A DNA stretch of 64,000 nt, from positions 20,278 through 84,277 of the forward strand of contig CALKJW010000012.1 in assembly GCA_937995595.1 (NCBI GenBank). Direction: 5' to 3'. This document shows, in pieces, positions 52,371-59,769 of the stretch. Each line of letters opens with the position of its first letter. The stretch's first letter is position 1. The stretch is from an uncultured Phycisphaerales bacterium. GTDB taxonomy: Bacteria; Planctomycetota; Phycisphaerae; Phycisphaerales; UBA1924. Below the pieces are notes generated by a model. It did no database searches, was not told the origin of the DNA, and worked only from the letters and a program-made list of their open reading frames with translations. A program made the translations under genes and the position numbers.

Positions 52371-53493
52371 AGTGCTCGAAGCCGCGGGGCTGGAGTCGTG
52401 CGCGGGCCCGGCCCGCGGCGTCGCGCTCGGCGCCGCGCTCGACGAGCGCCTGTTCGTGCAGATGCTCGGACCCGTCTACGACGAGGTGCGCGACTTCAAG
52501 CGCACGCGCATGGCCTGGCCGCGGCTGGCGCAACTCGCGGCGCTGGCACGGGCCGTCGCGCGCCTCGGCGTGCCGGGCGACTACGCCGAGTTCGGCACCT
52601 GGCGCGGCGGCTCGCTCTATCTCGTCGCCGAGACCTGGCGGCGGCTGGAGCAGAACCGCGACCTGATCGCGTTCGACTCCTTCGCCGGCCTGCCCCCTAC
52701 CGCGGCGCGCGACGGCGCGGCCCTGCACCAGGGCCAGTTCGCCGACGTGGACGTGAACGAAGTGCGGGCGTTCTTCGCCTCGCGCGGCCTGTCGCGCGTG
52801 CACCTGGTGCAGGGCTGGTTCCAGCAGACGATCGGCGCGCTGAGCGGGCGGACGCTCGCGCTGGCGCATATCGACTGCGACACGCACGACAGCACCGTCG
52901 CCGTCCTCGGGCGCGTGTGGGAGGCGCTCGCGCCCGGCGGGTTCCTCGTCGTCGACGACTACGCGCACCCCGATTGCCCCGGCGTCACCATCGCCGTCGA
53001 GGAGTTCTTCGCCCGGCGCGAGGAGGTCGTCTGGCAGACGCCCATGCCCGAGAGCGCGACCGCGCCGGGCCTGAACTGCTCGTGCTGGGTCCGCAAGCGC
53101 GGCGGGCGCGAGGCCAACGAGGCCGCCCGCGCCGTCGGCGCGGCGCACGACCCCGGCATCCTCCGCGCGCGGCTCGTCGAACTCACCGCGCAGGTCTGCG
53201 CGGCGCGCGGCCTGCGGCGCATCGCCCTCTACGGCGCGGGCAGGCACACCGAGTCCATCCTTCCCGGCCCGTGGCCCGCGGCTGGCGTGCAGGTGGTCGC
53301 CATCCTTGACGACCACGCCGCGGCGAGCCGTCCGCACGTGGCGGGCGTCCCCGTCGTCCGCCCCGAGGCCCTGCCCGTGCCCGTCGACGCCGTCGTCGTC
53401 AGTTCCGACCGCTTCGAGGACGTGATCGCGACCCGTGCCGCGGCGGTCTTCGGGCCTCGCGGCGTGCCCGTGCTCAAGTTGTACGGTCGATGA
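52351..53493 (+). CDS. TylF-type O-methyltransferase fused to a C-terminal GAGRHT module
   Basis: 380 residues from ATG 52351 (AAGGAG 7 bases upstream). The methyltransferase half (about 60-250) has DYAEFGTWRGGSLYL for S-adenosylmethionine, FDSFAGLPP, the acidic metal site AHIDCDTHDSTVAVLGRVWE and GGFLVVDDYAHPDCPGV. This follows TylF/MycF sugar O-methyltransferases. From about 275 the module seen in its neighbours follows: RRIALYGAGRHTESIL, VVAILDDHAA, HVAGVPVVRPE and DAVVVSSDRFEDVI. It probably methylates a sugar hydroxyl in the cluster's glycan. Confidence 0.82.
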   Translation: MPIAPVEVLEAAGLESCAGPARGVALGAALDERLFVQMLGPVYDEVRDFKRTRMAWPRLAQLAALARAVARLGVPGDYAEFGTWRGGSLYLVAETWRRLEQNRDLIAFDSFAGLPPTAARDGAALHQGQFADVDVNEVRAFFASRGLSRVHLVQGWFQQTIGALSGRTLALAHIDCDTHDSTVAVLGRVWEALAPGGFLVVDDYAHPDCPGVTIAVEEFFARREEVVWQTPMPESATAPGLNCSCWVRKRGGREANEAARAVGAAHDPGILRARLVELTAQVCAARGLRRIALYGAGRHTESILPGPWPAAGVQVVAILDDHAAASRPHVAGVPVVRPEALPVPVDAVVVSSDRFEDVIATRAAAVFGPRGVPVLKLYGR

Positions 53494-53546
53494 AGATTCT
53501 CGGACCGCGCTCAACCCGCGTGGCCGGTGGTCCGATAGTGCATGGA

Positions 53547-53568
53547 GGGGTGGGGTTGGGGGTCGGGG
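53547..53568 (+). promoter_or_regulatory. Possible G-quadruplex in the sulfotransferase leader
   Basis: Four G tracts (GGGG, GGGG, GGGGG, GGGG) separated by one or two bases lie about 28 bases before ATG 53596. They fit the simplest four-tract quadruplex rule. They could form in the RNA leader or the coding strand. Confidence 0.4.
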
Positions 53569-53595
53569 TCGGAGGTGCGTGTGATCCTGCCGCCA

Positions 53596-54384
53596 ATGGA
53601 CCTGCTGATCGCCGGAATGGGCCGTGCGGGCACGACCGCGCTGGCGAACCTGCTGACGACGCCGCCGGAGCGGTGGGTGATCATCGAGCCCGGCCTGACG
53701 CGCGACGGCGTGGGCGAGCACGTGCTCGAACAGGCGCGGCGCTTCGGCCCGCCGGTCGCGACCAGCGACGAGCGGTGGCGCGCCGGCGGCGACCGCGAGA
53801 CCGGCCTCGAACGCTTCGCGCGGACCATCGGCCCCGGCCTGTCGTCGCTCCGCGGCTGGGGCGTGAAGGAAGTGAACCCGACAGGCCTCGACGAACTCAT
53901 CGGCGTCTTCGAGCCGCGCAAGGTGCTGCTGGCCGTGCGCGACATCCGCGACTGCGCCATCAGCGTGCTGGAGAAGTCCCGCCTGCACGCGGCGGAGGGC
54001 CGGAGCGTGCAGAGCGACGAGTGGCTCGTCAGGCGCCTGACCGACGCGGGGGCCGCGCTGGTGCGGCTGCGTACGCGGCTCGACGCCCCGCGCGTGCGCA
54101 CGGTGCAGTACGAGCGGTTCACCACCGATCCGGCCTACCGCGCCGCGCTGGAGGACTGGCTCGGCTGGCCGCTGACCGGCGACCCCGGCCGCTGCATGGA
54201 TCTGTTCGGGCGCGAGTACGAGGTCGCCCGGCACGCGGGCGCGGTGACGGCGTCGAGCGTCGGCCGGCGCGAGCGCGAGCGCTCGCCCGAGGCGCTGCGC
54301 TTCGCCGCGCACGTCCAGCGGCAGGCCGCGGCGTACCAGGCCGCGTTCGGCTACGCCGGAGAGCCGGCGGAGGCCGCGGCATGA
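53596..54384 (+). CDS. PAPS-dependent sulfotransferase
   Basis: 262 residues from ATG 53596. It has the 5'-phosphosulfate loop (LLIAGMGRAGTTALANLL) and the 3'-phosphate motif (VLLAVRDIRDCAISVLEKSR), in the right order and distance. RTVQYERFTTDPAYRAALEDWL near the C-terminus is the usual family segment. It would transfer sulfate from PAPS to a sugar or other acceptor made by the neighbouring enzymes. The stop overlaps the next ATG as ATGA. Starts further up (track 53542, GTG 53578) are possible but run through the G-rich leader. Confidence 0.85.
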   Translation: MDLLIAGMGRAGTTALANLLTTPPERWVIIEPGLTRDGVGEHVLEQARRFGPPVATSDERWRAGGDRETGLERFARTIGPGLSSLRGWGVKEVNPTGLDELIGVFEPRKVLLAVRDIRDCAISVLEKSRLHAAEGRSVQSDEWLVRRLTDAGAALVRLRTRLDAPRVRTVQYERFTTDPAYRAALEDWLGWPLTGDPGRCMDLFGREYEVARHAGAVTASSVGRRERERSPEALRFAAHVQRQAAAYQAAFGYAGEPAEAAA

Positions 54385-55085
54385 GCGCACAGGCCGCCAA
54401 CGCGCCGGCGACCGGCGCAGCGCTCAGGCACGTCGAGAACTGGCGCAAACTGCACAGCCGCGGGTACTTCGCCCAGCACCGCCGCTACCGGGACCGCCTG
54501 CACGCGCGCGGCACCGACGAGATCGGCCGCCTGCTGGCACTGACCCCCGAGGACACGCTGCTGGAGCTGGGCTGCGGCTACGGGCGCGCGCTGTACCACC
54601 TGCTGCCGCGCGTCCGGCGTGCGGTCGGCATCGACCTCTCCGCCGAGCCGTTCGCCGAGGCGCGGGGTCTGCTCGCGGGGCGCGGCGAGTTCGCGCTGCA
54701 CGTCGGCGATGGCGTGTCGCTGCGCCCGGTCGACGATGCGAGCATCGACAAGGCCTTCGCGTTCACCGTCTTCCAGCATCTGACCCGCGCGCAGGCCGCG
54801 GCGTACACCGCCGAGTTCGCGCGCGTGCTGCGGCCCGGCGGGCGGGTGTGCATCCAGTTTCTCACCGGCGGCGACACCGACGCCGATCAGTCCGACGAGG
54901 TGCGCGAGCAGTCGCTGTCGTACTCGGCGGCGCAGATCGCCGCGCTGGTCGAGGGCGCGGGCCTGCGCCTGACCAACCTCGAACTGGCGCCGACCGACCA
55001 CGCGGCGTACTGCTGGTACTGGATGGCCGCGGACAAGCCCGCCGCGGGACGCGCCCGCGAGCGGTTCGAGGATCGTGCGTACTGA
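54381..55085 (+). CDS. Class I SAM-dependent methyltransferase
   Basis: 234 residues. S-adenosylmethionine motif I is LLELGCGYGRALYHLLPRV, motif post-I is AVGIDLSAEPFAEARGL, and motif II/III is KAFAFTVFQHL with RVLRPGGRVCIQFLTGG. It belongs to the Methyltransf_11 type and has no GAGRHT module, unlike the other methyltransferases of the cluster. The substrate is unknown. Its ATG overlaps the sulfotransferase stop, so the two are coupled. Confidence 0.82.
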   Translation: MSAQAANAPATGAALRHVENWRKLHSRGYFAQHRRYRDRLHARGTDEIGRLLALTPEDTLLELGCGYGRALYHLLPRVRRAVGIDLSAEPFAEARGLLAGRGEFALHVGDGVSLRPVDDASIDKAFAFTVFQHLTRAQAAAYTAEFARVLRPGGRVCIQFLTGGDTDADQSDEVREQSLSYSAAQIAALVEGAGLRLTNLELAPTDHAAYCWYWMAADKPAAGRARERFEDRAY

Positions 55086-55110
55086 CGCGGAACCGGAGCA
55101 GGAGCGAGCC

Positions 55111-56787
55111 ATGCGTTGTCTGATGGGTCTGAAGCACCGCGAGCGCCTGGTGTCGTTCGTGCCGCCGGGCGGCCGGATGCTGGAGTGGGGCGCGGGCGGC
55201 TCGACGGTGTGGCTCGCCCAGAACCTGCCCGAGGGCGCGACGCTCACCAGCATCGAGCACGACCGCGAATGGTTCTACGAGGTCGCCAACCACCTCGGCA
55301 ACGGCGGACGCGGCCGGCGTGGCAACGTCCGCCTGCTGCTGCGCGAGCCGACCGGCCCGCTTGGCGCCAACGCCACCGCCGCGGAAGACGACCCGACGAA
55401 CCTGCAACCCTTCATCGACGGCGCGGACGGCGAGCGCTTCGACGTGATCCTGGTCGACGGCTACGCGCGCGGCGCGAGCATGGCCAAGGCGCGGACGCTG
55501 CTCAACCCCGGCGGGGTGGTCGTGCTGCACGATGCGCAGCGCGAGTGGTACGACGACGCCAAGTCGCTCTTTGCCGCGCGCGGGCACATGGGCTCGTGCC
55601 CCGACTACCCCGGCCCGGAACTGTGGTGGGGCACGAACATTGGCGACGTCGCCTTCCGCCCGGCGCGGGAGACGCTCGGCCACGAGCAGATGCCGGTGGT
55701 GCTGTGCTACTTCACGCTCGACACGCCCTACGCGGACGAGGCGAAGAAACTCAGGGCGTCGTGCGAGCGGCTGGGGCTTGAGCACCGAATCGTCGGCGTG
55801 CGGCCGCGCGGATCGTGGGAGGCCAACTGCGCGTACAAGGCGAGGTTCGTCGAGGAGCACTGGCGCGCCATCGGCAGGCCGGTGCTGTGGGTCGACGCCG
55901 ACGCGCTCGTGCGCCGGACGCCCGATCTTCTCCGCGGCGTCGCGGCGGACTTCGCCGTGCACCGCGCGCTGGGCTGGATGTTCGCCAGCGGCACCGTGTT
56001 CTTCAACCAGACGCCCGAGGCCGAGGCCCTGCTGGTGCGCTGGCGCGAACGCTGCGAGGCCGACCCGACGACGTGGGACCAGGTGCACCTCGACGCCGCG
56101 TGGGAGGACGTCGTGCGCGAGCGCCCGCTGGAGACGCTCTGGCTGCCGCGGGAGTACACGTTCATCAACGATCTCAACGACGCCGCGCTGGCCGAAGACC
56201 CGGTGATCGAGCACACGCAGGCGTCGCGCCGGTTCAAGGCCACGGTCTCGGTCGCGAGCGGCGCGGCCGAGGCGCAGCCCGTGTACCCGGACGATCTGGT
56301 CGCGGCGCGGCGCGCCTCGCGCGCCCGCGCCGGCGGCCACGCGCAGGCCGCGGGCGCGGGCGCGGCGACCGGGGCATCGCAGACGAGCATGCGCCCGCGC
56401 GTGACGATGAAACCAGAGGACCTGCCGGCACGCATCAAGATCGCGATGGTCGATCGGCTCGCGCTGGAGTGCGTGCTGTGCGGCGTGCGCCGCGTCGCGC
56501 TGTACGGCGCGGGCCGGCACACGCAGGAGGTCGCGCTCTGGCCGCTCAGGGCGCGCGGGATCGAGGTCGTCGCGATTCTCGATGACGCGCCCAAGGCCGC
56601 AACGCTCCACGACATTCCGGTCGTGCGGCCATCGGGACTCGATGAACCGATCGACGCGGTGATCGTGTCGAGCGACTGGCGCGAGGAGCAGATCGCCGAA
56701 GCCGCGGCGGGGGTCTTCGGCCCGCGCGGGGTGCCGGTGCTGCGCGTGTACCGGTGGGAAGCGCGGGGCGTCGCCGCCGGCGCGTGA
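55111..56787 (+). CDS. Methyltransferase-glycosyltransferase fusion with C-terminal GAGRHT module
   Basis: 558 residues from ATG 55111 (GGAGCGAGCC upstream); a GTG at 55075 overlapping the previous gene is the alternative. Residues about 1-185 are a class I methyltransferase (MLEWGAGGSTVWLAQNLPEG, ILVDGYARG, VVLHDAQREWYDD). About 190-400 is a nucleotide-diphospho-sugar transferase of the GT77/GT8-like A fold: VVLCYFTLDTPYADEAKKL, VLWVDADALVRRTPDLL (DxD metal site), FASGTVFFNQ and DQVHLDAAWE. About 445-550 is the shared module: RRVALYGAGRHTQEVAL, VVAILDDAPKAATLHDIPVV and DAVIVSSDWREEQIAEAAAG. Three joined activities in one chain are unusual. Confidence 0.78.
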   Translation: MRCLMGLKHRERLVSFVPPGGRMLEWGAGGSTVWLAQNLPEGATLTSIEHDREWFYEVANHLGNGGRGRRGNVRLLLREPTGPLGANATAAEDDPTNLQPFIDGADGERFDVILVDGYARGASMAKARTLLNPGGVVVLHDAQREWYDDAKSLFAARGHMGSCPDYPGPELWWGTNIGDVAFRPARETLGHEQMPVVLCYFTLDTPYADEAKKLRASCERLGLEHRIVGVRPRGSWEANCAYKARFVEEHWRAIGRPVLWVDADALVRRTPDLLRGVAADFAVHRALGWMFASGTVFFNQTPEAEALLVRWRERCEADPTTWDQVHLDAAWEDVVRERPLETLWLPREYTFINDLNDAALAEDPVIEHTQASRRFKATVSVASGAAEAQPVYPDDLVAARRASRARAGGHAQAAGAGAATGASQTSMRPRVTMKPEDLPARIKIAMVDRLALECVLCGVRRVALYGAGRHTQEVALWPLRARGIEVVAILDDAPKAATLHDIPVVRPSGLDEPIDAVIVSSDWREEQIAEAAAGVFGPRGVPVLRVYRWEARGVAAGA

Positions 56788-56800
56788 ACGCGCGGGCGAC

Positions 56801-57997
56801 TCACGCCCGCAGCGCGACGGCGCGCTCGGCCACCGCTTCGTGCACCTGCCAGAAGTGCGCAAACGATGCGGCGATCGACATCGGCAGGATCCTGGCCCGC
56901 CCCGCCGCGCCCATGCGCGCCCGCAGCGCGTCGTCGCACGCAAGTCGGGCGATCGTCTGCGCCCAGCGCGGCTCGTCGCCCGGCGTCGCGGGCAGCACGA
57001 AGCCCGTCACGCCGTCGTCGACGACCTCCGACGGCCCGCCCCGGTCGGTAACGACGACCGGCAGCCCTGCGCACTGCGACTCCATCACCACCTGCCCGAG
57101 CGTGTCGGTCGTCGACGGGAAGACGAACAGGTCGCTGCCGGCGTAGATCGTCGAGAGTTCCTCGCCGTGGCGGAAGCCGAGAAAGACCGCGTCGTGCGGG
57201 GCGAGTTCGGCGGCCATCTGCGCGCGGTACGGGCCGTCGCCCACGACCAGCAACTGGGCGTCGACGCCCGCACGGGCGCAGGCCGCGCGGGCCGCGGGCC
57301 ACGCGCGCGCCAGCATCGGCAGGTTCTTCTCGACGCTCACGCGCCCGACGTACAGCGCCTTGACGCTCGACCCGCGCACGCCGAGCGGCGCGAGCGAACG
57401 CCACAGCGCGGGCGCGCCCGCGCGGAACGACGCGTCGAACGCCGCGGTGTCGATGCCGGGGCGCAGACGCTCGATCCGCTCGCGCCGGATGCCGATGCGC
57501 TCCATGCTCGCGGCGTACTCCGTCGAGCGGGTGAAGACCCGCGCAAAGGGCCAATAGAACCAGCGCATGTGCGCGCCGCAGATCCATGTGAACACCGGCT
57601 CGTCGAACAGGTGATCGATGTACGCCGGGAAGTCGGTGTGGTAGGTGCCCACCAACGGCACGCCGCGGCGTCGCGCAAAGCGCCGACCGAGCGTGCCGAC
57701 CGGGCCGGGCGTCGAGACGTGCACGACGTCGGGCGCGAGACGCTCGGCCAGTCGGAGCGTCCGCCCGCGCGGCGGTAGGGCCAGTTCGAGTTGCGGGTAG
57801 CCGGGCATGGGGCGCGCGTAGAGGGGCGGCACGTTGTGGATGAACGCTCGCTCGCCGCCGGGAGGCGCGGGCAGGCGCGTGCTGGTGACGATGTGCAGGT
57901 CGCGTCCCGCCGCGGCGGCCTGGTCGCCGACGTTGCGGATGAACCGCGAGACGCCGTTGACGTCGTTGAGCGTGTCGGTGAAGAGGGCCAGACGCAT
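56801..57997 (-). CDS. GT4 glycosyltransferase (alpha-mannosyltransferase-like)
   Basis: 398 residues from ATG 57997. It opens LALFTDTLNDVNGVSRFIRN and continues VVHVSTPGPVGTLGRRFARR, LVGTYHTDFPAYIDHLF, ALYVGRVSVEKNLPML, LLVVGDGPYRAQM and VFPSTTDTLGQVVMESQCAG. This follows the MgtA/PimB-type mannosyl- or glucosyltransferases that use GDP- or UDP-sugars on lipid acceptors. It lacks the GAGRHT module and is convergent with the cluster. A TACGCT box lies 8 bases before its ATG. Confidence 0.88.
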   Translation of the reverse strand: MRLALFTDTLNDVNGVSRFIRNVGDQAAAAGRDLHIVTSTRLPAPPGGERAFIHNVPPLYARPMPGYPQLELALPPRGRTLRLAERLAPDVVHVSTPGPVGTLGRRFARRRGVPLVGTYHTDFPAYIDHLFDEPVFTWICGAHMRWFYWPFARVFTRSTEYAASMERIGIRRERIERLRPGIDTAAFDASFRAGAPALWRSLAPLGVRGSSVKALYVGRVSVEKNLPMLARAWPAARAACARAGVDAQLLVVGDGPYRAQMAAELAPHDAVFLGFRHGEELSTIYAGSDLFVFPSTTDTLGQVVMESQCAGLPVVVTDRGGPSEVVDDGVTGFVLPATPGDEPRWAQTIARLACDDALRARMGAAGRARILPMSIAASFAHFWQVHEAVAERAVALRA

Positions 57998-58005
57998 CGG
58001 CGGGC

Positions 58006-58011
58006 AGCGTA
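58006..58011 (-). promoter_or_regulatory. TACGCT box before the GT4 gene
   Basis: On the minus strand TACGCT ends 8 bases before ATG 57997. One of six identical boxes near start codons. Confidence 0.4.
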
Positions 58012-58087
58012 CCCGCGCCGGCTGTGCGGGTGCGCCGTGGCGCCTGGCCGCGGGCCATGGTTCACCAAGGATTGACAAAAACGGAAG

Positions 58088-58120
58088 GGCCCGCACCGGG
58101 GAGGCAAGCCGGTACGGGCC
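58088..58120. terminator. Hairpin in the intergenic region upstream of coaD
   Basis: GGCCCGCACCGG and CCGGTACGGGCC pair over 12 bases with one mismatch around GGAGGCAAG-type loop bases. As both flanking genes point away from it, it is more likely a leader structure or a barrier than a normal terminator. Confidence 0.35.
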
Positions 58121-58324
58121 ATTCACAGAACAACGAGCCGTGTCGAGTGCGGCGGCGGGTCGGGTCGGACCTGCCGCCGTGAGGGCACTCAAGTGTGCGA
58201 TGCGGCGTGGGCCGCGGCCAGCGCGAGGCCTTGCTGCTGCGCGGTGGCGAGCGCTCTGTGCGGTCTGTGCGGCACTTGCGGGCCGCGGCGGGGGTTTGCG
58301 GACCTGCCGCACGGTTCGCGGACG

Positions 58325-58330
58325 TACACT
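58325..58330 (+). promoter_or_regulatory. TACACT box before coaD
   Basis: TACACT ends 7 bases before ATG 58338, with no ribosome site between. Probably a -10 box giving a leaderless or nearly leaderless message. Confidence 0.4.
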
Positions 58331-58337
58331 CTTGCCC

Positions 58338-58949
58338 ATGCCTGCGGCAGGAACCAACTCGAAGGGCGCAGCGGCGTCTCGCCGAACAGCGCACGTGGCG
58401 GTGTTTCCGGGCTCGTTCGACCCTCCCACCTACGGCCATCTGGACGTGATCCGGCGCGGGCGGCGGTTGTTCGACAGGCTGGTGGTGGCCGTCGGCCGGC
58501 ACCCGGGCAAGGACCCTCTGTTCACGCCCGCGGAGCGCGTGGAGATGCTGCGCGACCTGATCCGCGACATCGTCCGGGAGGAGCCGGGCGAGGCGGACGT
58601 GATGGTCGAGAGTTTCTCGGGCCTGACGGTGGACTTTGCCCGGCAGGTCGGCGCGACGGTGCTGCTCCGCGGCATCCGGAACCTGTCGGACCTGCAGAGC
58701 GAGGTGCAGCAGGCGCTGACCAACCGGCAGGTCGCGGGGCTGGAGACGGCGTTCATCGTCGCGGGGCAGGACTTCGCGTACACCTCGAGCAGCCTGATCA
58801 AGCAGGTGACGGCGATGGGGCGCGACCTCAAGGCGCTCAGAACGATGGTGCCGCCGCTGGTCGTGCGGCATCTGGCCGCCAAGAAGCGCGAAGGCCACCC
58901 GACGCTGGCGCGGCTGATCGAGCATCACGACGCGGCGCGGGAGGGGTGA
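58338..58949 (+). CDS. coaD: Pantetheine-phosphate adenylyltransferase
   Basis: 203 residues, longer than the usual 160 or so because of an N-terminal stretch of about 20 and a longer C-terminus. The nucleotidyltransferase site is FPGSFDPPTYGHLDVI (the (T/H)xGH motif). Other family segments are VVAVGRHPGKDPLFTPAERV, LLRGIRNLSDLQSEVQQALT and SSSLIKQV. It joins ATP and 4'-phosphopantetheine to dephospho-CoA, the fourth step of CoA synthesis. Confidence 0.93.
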   Translation: MPAAGTNSKGAAASRRTAHVAVFPGSFDPPTYGHLDVIRRGRRLFDRLVVAVGRHPGKDPLFTPAERVEMLRDLIRDIVREEPGEADVMVESFSGLTVDFARQVGATVLLRGIRNLSDLQSEVQQALTNRQVAGLETAFIVAGQDFAYTSSSLIKQVTAMGRDLKALRTMVPPLVVRHLAAKKREGHPTLARLIEHHDAAREG

Positions 58950-59015
58950 TCGGCCCCGGCGCGCCGCGTCGCGGTGCCATTGAGCAGAAGGTCGTTCTCG
59001 CGGCCAGACGCGCCT

Positions 59016-59021
59016 TACGCT
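59016..59021 (+). promoter_or_regulatory. TACGCT box before the beta-lactamase-fold gene
   Basis: TACGCT ends 6 bases before ATG 59028, with no ribosome site. One of six identical boxes. Confidence 0.45.
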
Positions 59022-59027
59022 CTGGGC

Positions 59028-59741
59028 ATGAGCCGCACCGCGCCCGAAGTCCGCGTGATCAGCATCGGAACGCTCGCCGCGAACCCGTTGTGGGAGGAGC
59101 GCGCGCCCGTGCGCACGGGGCACGCGACGACGACGCTGATCCGCTCGGGGGACCGGGTGATTCTGGTCGATCCGGGGTTGCCGGACCGCGCGGTCGCGGC
59201 ACGGCTGACCGAGCGCGCGGGCATCCGCCCGGCGGACGTCACGCACGTGTTCCTGACGTGCTTCAAGCCCGACGTGTTCCGCGGGATTCTCGCCTTCGAG
59301 AAGGCGACGTGGTGGATCAGCCAGGAGGAGCGCGAGCAGGTCGGCGTGCCGCTGGTGGGGCAGTTGCAGGAAGCCGCCGCGGCGGGGGACGAGGAACTCA
59401 AGGCCGCGCTGGAACTGGACGTGGGGATCCTGCGTCGCTGCGAGCCCGCGCCGGACCGTGTCGCGCCGCACGTGTCGATGTTCCCGCTGCACGGCGTGAC
59501 ACCGGGGCTGACGGGGCTGCTGGTGGCGATGCCCGGTCGCGGCGGGGGCGGGCCGACGGTGCTGATCGCCGGCGACGCGGTGCCGACGGTGGAGCATCTG
59601 GAGCGCGGTATGGTGCTCGACAGCGCGGCGAACGTGATCGAGGCGCGCCAGTCGTTCGCCGAGGCGGTGGAGATCGCGGACCTGATCGTTCCGGGGCGCG
59701 ACAACCTGCTGGTGAACCCGGTGCGGGCGCGGTCAAGGTAG
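59028..59741 (+). CDS. Metallo-beta-lactamase-fold protein lacking the metal ligands
   Basis: 237 residues from ATG 59028. The fold follows MBL hydrolases: TTTLIRSGDRVILVDPGLPD, then VTHVFLTC, and later LIAGDAVPTVEHL. The HxHxDH box that should follow VTHVFLT is CFKPDVFRG, with no His or Asp pair. The second-site His region is PLHGVTPGLTGLLV in place of TPGHTPG, so one His remains at a shifted place. The expected zinc site is therefore missing, and enzyme activity of the usual kind is unlikely. A non-catalytic binding role is possible. Neighbours are coaD and surE. Confidence 0.72.
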   Translation: MSRTAPEVRVISIGTLAANPLWEERAPVRTGHATTTLIRSGDRVILVDPGLPDRAVAARLTERAGIRPADVTHVFLTCFKPDVFRGILAFEKATWWISQEEREQVGVPLVGQLQEAAAAGDEELKAALELDVGILRRCEPAPDRVAPHVSMFPLHGVTPGLTGLLVAMPGRGGGGPTVLIAGDAVPTVEHLERGMVLDSAANVIEARQSFAEAVEIADLIVPGRDNLLVNPVRARSR

Positions 59742-59758
59742 TCGCCGTTGCCGCTTCC

Positions 59759-59764
59759 TACACT
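59759..59764 (+). promoter_or_regulatory. TACACT box before surE
   Basis: TACACT ends 5 bases before ATG 59770. Same layout as the boxes before coaD and the beta-lactamase-fold gene. Confidence 0.35.
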
Positions 59765-59769
59765 CGCGC

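Larger units (their letters stand above)
57998..58337. other. Divergent intergenic region before coaD
   Basis: 340 bases without a gene. It contains a TACGCT box for the minus-strand glycosyltransferase (58006-58011), a TTGACA at 58072, a 12-base-stem hairpin (58088-58120) and a TACACT box just before coaD (58325-58330). Track ORFs across it are shadows. Confidence 0.6.

Noticed and set aside
58072-58077. TTGACA as a -35 box for coaD
   Set aside because: No -10 box is found 15-19 bases on; that position is the hairpin stem.
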